Origin: Lepidodermella squamata
Taxonomy: Eukaryota; Gastrotricha
Assembly: GCA_047495785.1 (NCBI GenBank)
Contig: JBLDXI010000054.1
Coordinates: 1,984,001 to 2,048,000, forward strand
Direction of reading: 5' to 3'
DNA length: 64,000 bases
The translations under genes and the position numbers were made by a program. Every line of letters begins with the position of its first letter. Position 1 is the first letter of the stretch. This document shows, piece after piece, positions 20,839 to 32,708 of this stretch. The notes under the pieces are model-generated. The model did not search any database and was not told the origin of the DNA. It saw nothing but the letters and a program-made list of their open reading frames with translations.

Positions 20839-23800
20839 TCAAACACTTGTGTGAAATGTAACGATTTTCGGCGCTTTCGGCCGGCTGTGTCGCTTTGGCT
20901 TCAACGCCGAGCCATACCGAGCAAATCTCTCCGGCGTGTCGCCATTGCAGTTCCTCAGCACCGCTAGATCCGCGCCTCGTGATGCCCGCAACCGCCTCAA
21001 GTACTCCGAAACCTCCTCCCGGCCGTAGAAAGCCGCTAAATGCATAGCTGTATTCTTATTCCTACCATCGACTGCATACAAATTCGCGCCGTGATTCGCA
21101 AGAAATTTCACAGCAGCCAACTGCCCCTTGGCCGCAGCTTCGAGAAACGGAGTCCGACCCCGACGACCTCGATTTTCAACATCAGCCCGCGTTTTGCAGA
21201 CCAAAAACTCCAGCACATCCATCGCACCACTGTACGCCGCCCGATTCAACGGGGTGTTGTTCTCACGATCTCTAACATCGACGAACTGAGGCCAGGTCGC
21301 GAAGAAGAACTCGACAATTGGCAAATGGTTCAACTCAGCCGCTAGATGGAAGGCAGTCTCAGCTGTTGGGGATAGGCCTGTTGCTAGGATTATCGCTCCC
21401 TTCTCGACTAGAAATTTAGCGAGTTTAACCCGTCCCCTTTCACTCGCGAACATCAAAGGTGTCCGGAATCGATAACCGGGCGTGTGTACGTTTGCCCCGA
21501 AAGTGTCGACTAGACATCTGGCGACATCTACCTGTTGCTGTTCTGTCGTAGCCAACGACGCAGCTAGGCGGCATAGCGGCGTGTTGCCCAACTCGTCCCT
21601 TGTATCGATAAGACTCGGTTTCTGCTTCAAAATTGACCGAACTATCTCGACGTGGCCAGCCTCACAGGCGAGATGGATGCATTGAGTCGCGGTGAGGTTT
21701 GCCTTGATTGCACTGCTGATTTTCTCGAAGAACCCACGCACCAGCTCGTTAACGGTTGTAACTTTCGCATCAACCATTTCCGGCGCTTTTGATAGGAAGT
21801 ATTCAAAAATTGGCACATCGCCAATTGCTGCTGCAATATGGATTGGCAACGCTCCTCGGTTGTTGCGAACGTTGATTGGAGCGTTGAATTCATCGACAAG
21901 CAGCTGGACCGTTTCGAACTGGTGGAAGCGAACGGCCCGATGGAGGGGCCTATCTCCGGTTGGCATAAGGTTCTGCAACGGGGTCCATGTGACTTCGGTG
22001 AATTCGTCTGTTAATGAGTTCCAGTTGACCTTGCCGCGTTGTCTGGCTTCAGATAGCATTAGAACACCCTCTCGAGTCGGCAGAAACGTCCGCAGCGCCG
22101 CATTTTCGCCATTTTGAGCCGCCAGGAGCACGTTTTCAGCCTAATCAATTTTTTTGAAGGAGGATCTTTTAAAATTTTGAAAAAAATTACACTTAATTTG
22201 GGCGTGTTCGGGAGAGGCTTAGGAATGGGCGCAATAGTAGCGGCTGGTTTCGAAAACATCTGAAGCCTCGAGTCGTCACTTGTACTTTTGTGCATAGACC
22301 TAGCGCTGAGGGGAGCTACGAATGGACTTTCATCTTCAGTAAATTCATCCTCAGAGTCGCCTTCGTAATCACTCTCACCGTCTACAGCTGTAGCACTCAG
22401 CGTTCGTGGCGCAAATGGTAGGGTAGGCTTGTTGCTCATGAGATCTGAAGTTGATTTTCGAGGCGTTGCGACTTTCTCGTTACCTGGCGGCTTCAGGAAT
22501 GGATGATTGCTGACTTGCCATATATTCAGCCTTGAATCCGGGTTCTTTTCCAGCATTTGATCAACGAAGCTGCGGAAGACTTGCGAATAGATGAAAGCTG
22601 ATTTTTCCTCGTGATCGCTATCACTCAGATCTTTCCTGTAAATGATTAACGAGATATTGCGAAAAATTCTCAAATGTTGCCTACTTTAGAACGCCTTTGA
22701 AAGCAGCGGCAAAATCGGCCGATAGCTGGGGCGAAAATTTCTGAGTATTAATCGAATTTTTTTCGGAAAAGTAATATACCGGCCGTTTGAGATATGCAAG
22801 CTCGTAGAAAGTTGCACCAAGCGACCAAACATCACATTTAGCTGTGTAAACGGCCCTCTCGCCATCGATAGCCATTTCTGGTGGTAAGTAAGGCGAGCCA
22901 GGAGATGCGGCAAATAGCAAAGAAATCCTTCTCTTGCTGAAAATTAGAAGTAGCGTTATGTATGCCTTAGCTGGTGTGGGAGACTTACGTTGGTGGAAGG
23001 TGCATCATGAGTCCCAATTTCACGGTACGATGATCTGGTGTTAGAAAGATGTTCTGCGAAAATTCACATTAAATTATTGAAATTTCGGAAAAATTCAAAT
23101 TTTTATAATGCCCACCTTAGGCCGAATGTCCTGATGTATGTAGTCGACCTCGTGCAAGTATTCAATTGCTGAAGTCAGTTGTCCTGCCCACGATTTCAGT
23201 TGATCCTCTGTGAATCGCTCGTCATTCGAGTGATGGGACCTTATCAAAGTCGCCAAATCACCTGAAAATAAGGCTCATTGCTTCATTAGAATCGAAGTTG
23301 AAGAAAAATACCTCCTTCACAATACTCAACAACAATGCAGTAATGAGTTTGGTGATGCGATACTGATTCTGCCAAAAATTAAAAAAAAAATCGAATAAAT
23401 ATCGAATAAATACCTAAAATATTAAGCTGACCTTGGAAGTATTCGAAAATTCTGATTAAATTAGGATGGTTGTTTGTTTTCATCAACTGGCACTAATTCA
23501 AAGAAAAATTAATAGTATTTCTTTAATATAGGACAAGCTTCCCACTTCTTTTTCCAATTTGTTGGCGATATCGAGCATCGAGTTGAAAGCCGGCTCTTGA
23601 ATTTCAGCCAGGTGGTATTGTCTCATAACGTAAACCGTCTCGTCGATTTTGCTCGAGGTTGGCCGATGGCGGCTCCTCCGAACCAGCCAACTTGTAGTCC
23701 ACTGGCCGACATGATCACTCGCGTGTTTGCCCAATTTTTTAAGCCGCTCGTAGTCGCTCGACTTATCCGTCTCGCCCAAATCCACACCTCGCTCCGACGT

Positions 23801-25377
23801 GTACTCACTCGCGGATAATTTTCGGCTGAGGGCGAGTGGCGAGATTTTTTCCATTGGTTTCGGGTCGATTGATAAAAATCTATGCTTTGCGACTTGCGTG
23901 ATACTGGGACGCTTTTCGGGATTCTTCTCCAACATGGACATGACAAATTCTTTGAGGGAATCTGAGTAAATGCTGTCCTCTGGGAATGGCGTTGGATCTT
24001 TCCTACAAAATATTAAAAATTATCATCGATTTTTTCCCAGTGACTTCGTCCCAATAGAGGATCATTTTTCCTAGAGAATAAAATATTTCAGCTAAATGAA
24101 AAAAATCCCTTGATGCAAAAATATATTTTCAAATAACTAAGCATTTTTCAACCAAATGTTAAGATTAATTTTGCGAATAATTCTGACCTTAGGCAGAACT
24201 TCAAGGTAAGGTCAGGTGACTTTATCCAGATTTTTTCCGGATTTATTTTGAAAATTGAATTTGGACTAATTAATCCTTCTTAATTAGAACAGCTAAAAAA
24301 TTGGGGCAATTTTTTATAATTTTTGTAAGTGCCAAACCTTTTTAATTAGGTAGTGGGCTTCGAAAGTCTAATTAAAATTTGAAAATAAAACTGAATGATA
24401 GAAATATTACTTCCAAATAGCCATGACAATAGCAAAACCGTCGCCATAGTACTGCGAAAGATGAAAATAATTATGCTTAATCATTTTGTTATGTAATTGG
24501 CTCAAATATTACAGGTGCGACTAGATTCGCAAGTTCGTAAATGACGACTCCTAGCGCCCAAACATCGCATTTTGTAGTCCACGGCTGGTTACAGGTACAA
24601 AATTCAGGGGCGTAATATGAGGGAGTCCCAACTAGGGTGATTGAACTCTGGCTGACTAGGTCGACATCCTTCGCGAGGCCGAAATCTCCAAGTTTAACAA
24701 TGTCACAATTATTTGTAAGATAAATATTCTGAAAAAGATAGCGAAAATTATTAGTAAAAAATTCAAATTTAAATTTAAATTTTTTACGCTTGGCTTGATG
24801 TCACGGTGAACGTAATTACTGTCGTGCAGAAATTTCACAGCTGAAGTTAGCTGGCGGGACCAATTCCTTATTTCAAGTTCCGAGAATCGATCCTTAGCTG
24901 CTTTTTTTGACTTGATGAGCTGGCTCAAATCACCTGAGGCAAAATAATTTGTGAGCTAATTTAAATATCGTGATAATTTTACTCACCTCCGTCGCAATAT
25001 TCCATAACCAAAAAATAGATGACTTGCGAATTCTCCGATTGAACTTCGACGTCCTCGAAGCAGCCAAACACCCTGACGACATTAGGGTGACTACAAAATT
25101 GCATATTTGCGAACTGGTGGAAAAGGTCAAATGTGAAAGTTTTCTTATTTTTCCTGAATTTTTCTACCTCTTGTCGGCAATTTTCAACAATTTTCGACGC
25201 GCGTTTCGACTCGTTATTGATGCTGGAAATTCGAGTTAAATTGACCTGTTTCAGGACATAATTTTGACCGTTCGGGTCGTCTTTCCGGTGAACAAGCCAG
25301 GCTGTTGAAAATCCGCCTTCACCTAGCTTTTTTCGATTCGAAAAATCGAAATCTTCCCTCGACCACGATCGAGACAT
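20839..25377 (-). CDS. NEK-type kinase, pseudokinase and ankyrin fusion protein
   Basis: Twelve exons (25377-24987, 24933-24788, 24728-24513, 24451-24411, 24002-23546, 23492-23432, 23368-23312, 23261-23116, 23053-22989, 22936-22685, 22635-22191, 22140-20839) join without a stop into 1,192 aa. Kinase 1 (about residues 10-320) is NEK-like and looks active: LGEGGFSTAWLV, YVLKQVNL, MEYCDGGDL, VHRDIKPSN, LGDFGLA, YYAPEF. Kinase 2 (about 350-660) is degenerate: no glycine loop, VMRQ for VAIK, HQDIRPK for HRDxK, and no DFG (KLGLMM). An acidic linker leads to about eight ankyrin repeats (760-1170). Exon 12 alone has no good ATG, which supports the fusion. The weakest joints are the exon 5/6 donor (GTGGGA) and the tiny exon 4. 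Confidence 0.75.
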
Positions 25378-26144
25378 TTAAAAAAATAATAACTGTATAT
25401 TATTTAAAAAAATATTAAATAACAACTTTTGCTTTGAAAATAAAGCCGTAATATAGATGAATAGCAGATAGAAATGACGCATGAATTTTGGTCTAAAATT
25501 GACCACCCTTGGCATCATCATCATCAAAGGCCCCTGCGCAGGTTTTTTATTCATTTTTCAAAGAATAAATTATCACTTTCATCCTTTATGATATGTTATA
25601 AACACGCCGATGCGTGTTAAAATTGTTCAGCTGCTTTTTCTTTTCAATTTTTCCGCCATGCATAGGCCCCTGGTTCGATTCTTTTCTCTTGGTTTTTTTT
25701 CATTATTCCCATACGTAAAAGCTCACGCCACTAAACCGGACAAGGAAAAATAGCGCATTAATTGAAAAAATTGGTCAGGAAACATTAAAAATGCTATTTT
25801 AACTGGTGTTTTTAGTGGTATAAAAAATTCAGATGATATCAGCAATTATCGCGCGACCTTATCACTGGCACGTTCCAGCGACGATCAATGAGCAGATAGT
25901 ACTTTTCATATATATTATTGTGAGAGCTTTTCACTCAATGTATTTCATTAGCCTTTACATACTATGCAGGTAGATAGACGGCAGCGTATTTTTTATAGTA
26001 AAACTCTCATAATAGGTAGTAGTGTAGTTTTTACATCTGTGTGTGTGTGTGTGAGGCATAGTTTCAGCTTTCATCCTTCAGTCTTAGTATACTCTTCCGT
26101 CTTATTTTTATTTCTCTTATTATAATAGCAGACAATTTATTTGA
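25378..26144. other. Divergent intergenic region
   Basis: Lies between the kinase start (minus) and the first nuclear receptor (plus), so it should hold both promoters. A (GT)n tract lies at 26038-26054. AT-rich, with no supported coding frame. Confidence 0.5.
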
Positions 26145-28304
26145 ATGATGCCTGATTCTTGCTCGGTATGCGGCCGTTCGATGAAAATTCTGGAAGCTGT
26201 AGGGCCTTCTTCGAGTCAGTTATGCGAAGCCTGTCGCAGGTTTCATAGCCGTCATAAATCCAAAGACCTGACCGAGTGCACGTGTGGCAGTAAGAGCTGC
26301 GGCTCTGATGGTGGCAGTAAAATGTGCCAATTTTGCCGGTTTTTTAAATGCGACCGAATTCTGAACGAAATTCGACAGGTGACTCTGGCTGAAAGTGGCA
26401 TCAACGACGATAATTGGGCGTCGAAAAAATTCGATTACAGCAAAATACGATGCGGAGTCTGCAAAAGTTCAAGTTGGTAAAAATGTTAAATTTCGGTTTC
26501 TAATTCCGGGGAAATTCAGAAAAATCCATGGTGAATTCAGAAAAATTCTGGAAAATCCAGAGAAAATCAGGAAAATTCAGAAAAACTGATATACTTCTGC
26601 TTGCGCAACCTACACTTGCAAGAGTCTGCAAGAGTTCAAGTTGGTAAAAAATTTATTAATTCCGGGAAAATTCTAGAAAATTCAAAAAATATCTCACAAA
26701 ATCAGGAAATTTTTTTAAACTAAATTTAATTTAATTTAATTAAAAATGTTTGGATTTGAAGGGAAATTTCTCATTTTTTACATTGAATAATTTCAAATTG
26801 TTTCAAAATAAAAAGTCTGAAAAATAAAGTTAATTTTTTTCAAATTTGATTACATATTTCAGGCACAGGATTCTTCTATGGCGCCTTCACCTGCGATAGC
26901 TGTAAAATATTTTTTCGCCGATCAATGAACAAAGACTACAAAAAGCAGTACTTGTGCAAAGCCCCAAGCCAGCAAGGCCTAACCGACCTATGCTCTCTGG
27001 ACTCAAACTGCCGAAAATGCCGATTAAAGCGCTGCTTCGACGCCGGCATGACGCTGTCGACGAAGGTCTCCGAAACTAGGGCAAAAATGCGAATGCGCGC
27101 GTTAATTGCGGCGAAGCAAATCGGCGAGGCTGAAATCAGCCGAACTTCAATTACTCAATCCGCGATGGAAAGCGAGATATCAGTCGCGTATCTTGGCAGC
27201 GACTCGAATATCTCCCCAAATATTGTCCAAACTCCAATCGCTGACTCATTATTCACCCCTCTGGCGTGGAGTTATGATCGTTTATTGAGGCAATTGGTCG
27301 AATCAGCGGCTTATTTAGCTCCGATAAGCAACGAACGAGTTTTATATCGGCATGACATGTCATTCGACGAAATTTTTGCGGTTCGGATGAAATCTTTCGA
27401 CCGATACATGACTGCGGTTGGCGAGTTCGTGAAGGCGTTACCTGGCCTGGAAATGATCGATTACGAGGACAAAATCACCCTGTTCACCGATGCGTTTTTC
27501 GCGATTTGCGCTGCGCAAGTGTCGCTGCAATACAAAAAGGAGACTAAGCACTGTAATTGCTTCGGAATGACCGCGGATGATATCGAGAGCATTGAGGTGT
27601 GCTGGAGGTTGACGCCGAGGCACGGCGAGCTGGAGCAGTTCCTGATCGACGCTGGCGAGCACGTGACCTCGGCAATAATGAGAATCGAAGAGTTCGCACT
27701 TTTTTGTGCACTCATTTTTTTCAATCCAGGTAAAGACATAATTATAACATTTTTATGTACCTTTTTCGAAAAAATTTCATAGCCTTGCATATATGCAAAT
27801 GAGCATAAAATTTTAAATTTCCACGTGAATTCAGAAAAATCTTCAAAAATTGGTGAAATCAGTGAATTAGTGAAATCAAAATCTTGAACTTTTTTAATTT
27901 GAGATTTTTAATTTAATTTAATTATTAATTATTAATTTATTAATTAAATCAATTAATTAATCATGGGTAATTTCGCATTTTTCTGTATAATATATTTTTT
28001 TATTTTAGAATTGGCCGGTTTAAAACACCCTGAGCAAGTTCGGAATCTTCGAATAAACTACGACGCAGCTTTACGGCGATTTCTCGGCGAAGTTTCTAGC
28101 AACGAAGTCGAATTGCGGCTATCTTTAATTTACAAAGCTCTACACTACCACCGATCAGCAACGCCGAGGTTGAAGAACTTTTTCGGCGGTGTTATAGACA
28201 CTTATATCCCGGGTCAAGTGCTAAACCTCGCGGCTAGTGTCTCACCTCTCATGTCAGATTTTTGCCAACGATTTTTTGCTAAACCTGAATTAAATGCCAA
28301 TTGA
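26145..28304 (+). CDS. Nuclear receptor 1, two DNA-binding domains
   Basis: Exons 26145-26472, 26863-27729 and 28009-28304 give 496 aa. Exon 1 is a divergent first DNA-binding domain: CSVC, then P-box CEACRR, CTC, and CQFCRFFKC. The second domain spans the first intron: CGVC ... [18 protein letters not shown] and [21 protein letters not shown]. The ligand-binding domain follows (YDRLLRQLVESAAYLAP, KALPGLEMIDYEDKITLFTDAF). The exon 1 donor is weak (A|GTTGGT), but it restores the phase used by its paralogues. P-box CEACRR is close to the CEACKK I recall for 2DBD nuclear receptors. It should act as a ligand-regulated transcription factor. Confidence 0.8.
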
Positions 28305-28638
28305 AATTAAAAAATGTTTAATTTTGTAAAATTTGGATTTTATAAATAAATACATCGAATTGTTCAAGAAATGCACGATTTTATTCTTTATTTTTGTTCG
28401 TAGGTACAATTTTGAAATTTAATGATTCAGGACTGTTATGGGAATTTTTGGAAAGTGCGGAAAATTCTCGAGTGGCAACTATTTTTTTCCTGTCGCTCAA
28501 TAAACGTAGGGCATAGCTCTTTTGCGGCAAAAAACTCACTATTCAAGCTTATACCAACCATTTCAATTTTTTCCTAACAAAAAGCTCCTCTCAGCTTTCA
28601 GCATTCATTGTTTTTATAGTAGACATTTTCTTCATATA

Positions 28639-30968
28639 ATGAAAGTGTCTTGTTCAGTTTGCAACCGGTCCATTGAAGCTGCCGCTACTGCTGGTTTGCT
28701 GGATGCCCCACAGCGGCAACTGTGTGAAGCCTGTCGCCGATTTTACTCTCGTTACAAAGACCGCCAACTCAGTGAGTGCACGTGCCCGAGCGGGAAAGAT
28801 GATGCCAAGGCTGCTAATAAGCCGTGTCAATTTTGCCGCTTCTCGCGATGCAGTGCCGTTATTGGGCAAGTTGCCAATTTCGCGAGCCAGAGCAGTGACG
28901 AGCCTTGGCAAGCATCACGGAAATTCGATTACAGCAAAATTCCCTGTGCCGTTTGCACTTGTGCTAGTGAGTTTACACGACTAAATGCGTTAAAATCTCA
29001 GTTTTCTTAGGAATTTTTTTCTACTAATTCATATTCGATTATTGAAATGATTCGATTATTTGAATTTGGCATTGAATTTTAAATTTAAATTTGAATTTTT
29101 AACATTTTGACTGGCTCTGCGAAATATCAGAGTATGGAAGGTCCTGAAATCGACAGATCAGAAGCGACATTTGCGTAATCCGCAATTCAGAAAAATATTT
29201 TAATAAATTAAAAGAAATGTTTAAGGAGAATAATTATTACAATTTTTCGATTTTAAATTTTCGATTATTTCAATTTTAATTATTTTCAATTTATTGCAAT
29301 TTTTAAAATTTTGCAGAAATTTGAAATCCACTTTTTAAGGATTTGTAGATTAATTCGATTTTTTATTTCGGCTATTTTCCAGGTACGGGATTGTTTTACG
29401 GCGCTTTCACTTGCGATGGCTGTAAAACATTTTTCCGCCGGTCCATGAACAAAAATTACAAGAAGCAATATATCTGCAAATCTCCACAAGCATCGGCAAA
29501 AGATGGTACAGAAAAATTATGCCCGCTGGACTCAAATTGCCGCAAATGTCGGCTAAAACGCTGCTTCGACGCCGGCATGAGTTTGTCCGAGAAATCGTCC
29601 AAATCTAGGTCACTTTTACGCCGCGCTAAATTGGGCTCTGTGCAATTAGGCCTGATCAAAAATGATGACACCAAACCAGTGCGAAGGTCTGATCGGAAAA
29701 TCGATAATCGGAAATCGATAATCGGAAAATCGGATGATTCATCGACCTTATCATCGCAGTCTCAATTTACTGGCTCCAATCAATTGAGCGTGGAACCCGT
29801 TCGAAGTTCTGAACAGATGAATCAAAATATCGATGGATCGTCGATTTCGTCGCCACGGTTACAAATTTGCTATAGTAACAGTGCTTCAATTTCAGTCCTT
29901 TCTCCCCCGGTACAACATATTCTTGAGCCTTTGAACTGGAGCTACGACCGATTCATCAGCCGACTAGTCGAATCGGCTGCTCATTTAGCGGCTATCAGCG
30001 ACGATCGCCTGGTCCTTACTCGAAAAATGTCCCTTGAAGAGCTTTTCGTCGTCAGAGCCAAGTCTTTTTTGGTTTACATGAAATCCGTTGGCGATTTTGT
30101 AACGTCACTGCCAGGCATTGAATCGATTCATTTCGACGATAAAGTCGTTCTATTCACTCAGGCGTTGTTTCCAATATCAGCCGCTCAGTGCTCGTTGCAG
30201 TATGATGCGGCGAATCGGGATACGAATTTTTTCGGGGCGCGACTTGGTGACACGGAGACGATGGGTATAACGAGTGAGATGTCGCCGCATCATGATGAAT
30301 TTATTGCGTACATGCTTCAAGCGGGGGAAATGCTGGCGTCTGTTGTGATGAAAATCGAAGAATTCGCCCTATTTTGCGGTCTTCTTTACCTTAATGCAGG
30401 TAAAATTGTTATTAATGGCTACAACTTCACTGAAATGTTTGGTACCGTAACGATTTAAGATAAACTTTGCATTCAATTAAAACGAAAAAGATAAGCGGGA
30501 AATTAAGTGCAAAAATCCAATTTATGTTAATTTTCATTAACCGTGAAATCTTGTTCCTATAATTACCTTGTGTTTCACGGTATTTCTTTCAGTATTCGTT
30601 CATTTTCCAATTTTTTGAATTTCTGACTAGAAACTACGGCGCTGAAAAATGTGGATAGTGTTTGGAACCTTCGCATGAATTACGAAGCTGTCCTGAACCG
30701 ATTTTTGCTACGCTCAAAGCCGGACAGAATCAGCCTTGGCAGTAGTCAGGCAAGCGGCGAAGAGCGACTGGCGGCCATTTACAAGGCTATGCATTTTTTC
30801 CGCCTCGCTACGCCACGCATGCATGAATTCTTAGAGACTGTTAAAGAAAAATACTACGCTGCCGATTTTTACGACCTGGCCACCAATGTGTCACCCCTAA
30901 CCGCCGATTTTTGCACGCAATTTTTCGGTCCCCCGATTGCTGCTCGGCCTGACTTACTTAATATTTAA
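28639..30968 (+). CDS. Nuclear receptor 2, two DNA-binding domains
   Basis: Exons 28639-28966, 29383-30399 and 30631-30968 give 560 aa. Domain 1: CSVC ... LCEACRRFYSRYK ... CTC ... CQFCRFSRC. Domain 2: [28 protein letters not shown], with a stretched second finger (C-x14-C-x5-C-x2-C). A Ser-rich hinge precedes the ligand-binding domain ([41 protein letters not shown]). Intron positions and phases (1 and 1) equal those of receptors 1, 4 and 5. The ATG at 28639 is chosen because it aligns with receptor 4 (MKVxCSVC). The motif GCAAAAAACTCAC lies about 110 bp upstream and is shared with receptor 4. Confidence 0.85.
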
Positions 30969-31104
30969 ATTTTGAAATTAAATTGAAGTTTTAATTTTTT
31001 TCATTTCTCATGGATAAATAATGATTTAATGAATAAATAATTTTTGAAATTTCCAGATAGTTTTTTTTTCATTCCGTAAACTTGTGGATTTTTTCCTACA
31101 ATAG

Positions 31105-32708
31105 TGGACCGATTTCTGGGCCGATTGGTCGAATCTGCGGCATATCTAGCCCCAATTAGCAACGACCGCCTTATTGTCATGCGTAAATTGACTATGGAAG
31201 AGCTTCTCGTCGCCAGAACCAAGTCATTTCTGGTTTATTTAAAAGCTGTCGGCGATTTTGTGACGTCACTACCAGGCTTTGAGTTGATAAATCAGGACGA
31301 CAAAATCGTGTTATTCACTCAGGCCTTTTTTCCGATATCAGTTGCCCAGCTTTCGCTGCAGTATGAAGCGGTTAGTCGGGAGACGAATTTTTTCGGATTT
31401 CAGAGTAGCGATCCGGAGGCGATGCGAATAAGCAAAGGCATTTCACCGCATCATGATGAATTGGTAGAATACATGCTGCAGGCTGGTGAATTTCTAAGTT
31501 CGGTTGTAGGAAAAATCGAAGAATTCGCGCTATTCTGCAGCCTCCTATTTTTAAATGCAGGTAAATTTCTGTGAAAAAATATTTTTTTTGATACGTAATT
31601 ATAAAAATTTCATTTTAAATTGTCTTTATTTGAATTAAAATTAAAAAAAATTATTTTTAATTCTCACTGAACTTGAATTAAAATGATCAATTTTTAATAC
31701 CGTCAAACGGGGCGACTTTGCCAGTCGGGGTCACTTTGCCACGGCAAAATGGGGCGACTTTCGCATAGCCATATCTCAGAGGTATCAAGATAAAGGCCCC
31801 TTGAGTGGGGTACCGTTGGAAAGCCCAAGAAAAGACCAGCTGGAATGCCTTGAACATACTTCAGCCCTTCACAATACCTGGTGATTAAACACAGGTAAAG
31901 TTGAGCAAAAAGAAATAGAGTTTTCGGCAGAATTTAGATGACTCTAAAGTCGACCAGGTGTGATCAAAAAGAAAAATTATTGTCATTTTCGAGCAATCTC
32001 TGACACAAGCTATCCAGCGGTACCCCACTTGAGAGGTATCCGCCTTTCCACCTGGGGTTTGAGATAGGGCAAAGTCGCCCCATCTGCATCTAAACCATAC
32101 GCGGGGTGACTTTGCCAGTATCAAACGTCAGTTTGTAAATTGGATACTGTTCAAACAGCAACACAAGGTATATAAATAAATTCTGCATACTCAGGGCTTT
32201 CCGTTGACATCCTATTTCACATACATCATGCATGAGATATGGACAGCGTGTGCGATCCAAACTCGATCGCAAAAACCTATGGCAATGTCGCCCCACTGGC
32301 TAAAGTCACCCCATTTGACGGTAATAGAATTTTTCGAAAATATTTCTATGAATTTTATTTTTCTTGATATTTTTCAATGTAGAAACGGCGACCTTGAAAA
32401 ATGTGGAAAGAGTTCATGACCTGCGCATGAATTACGAATATGTGCTCAGTCGATTTTTATTGCGGTCGAAAATGAGAAGTAATATTGGCAAGGAAACAAT
32501 AAGTGGAGAAGAGCGAATTGCGACTATCTATAGAGCGATGCGATTTTTCCGCCTCGCAACGCCTCGTTTACAATGCTTTCTCGGATTAATAAAGGAGCGA
32601 CACTACGCAAGGAATTTCTACGACATGACTACCAATGTATCGCCTCTTGTTGCCGACTTCTGCTTCAAACTTTTCGATCGCTCTCGCTCGGATATCTCAC
32701 CAGCTTGA
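31105..32708 (+). pseudogene. Nuclear receptor 3, ligand-binding domain only
   Basis: Two exon-like pieces, 31105-31560 and 32383-32708, encode only the ligand-binding domain (DRFLGRLVESAAYLAPISND, VTSLPGFELINQDDKIVLFTQAFF, then ETATLKNVERVHDLRMNY). The piece begins just after TACAATAG, which looks like an acceptor, yet only 136 bp separate it from the stop of receptor 2, with no DNA-binding exon and no ATG. The frame is intact throughout, so it is a recent partial duplicate, an alternative terminal part of receptor 2, or an LBD-only factor with an unseen first exon. Its intron holds a MITE (31700-32321). Confidence 0.65.
31700..32321. mobile_element. TA-flanked MITE in the receptor 3 intron (622 bp)
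   Basis: Inverted ends CCGTCAAACGGGGCGACTTT and CCGTCAAATGGGGTGACTTT, flanked by TA at 31698-31699 and 32322-32323. Related phrases (GGGGCGACTTT, TGGGGCGACATTG) repeat inside each end. A TA duplication suggests Tc1/mariner-type mobilisation. No transposase frame is seen. Receptors 1, 2, 4 and 5 lack it at the equivalent intron. Confidence 0.75.

Noticed and set aside
21040-22117. Plus-strand frames opposite the ankyrin part of the kinase gene
   Set aside because: Antisense shadows; no signal peptide, domain or splice support.
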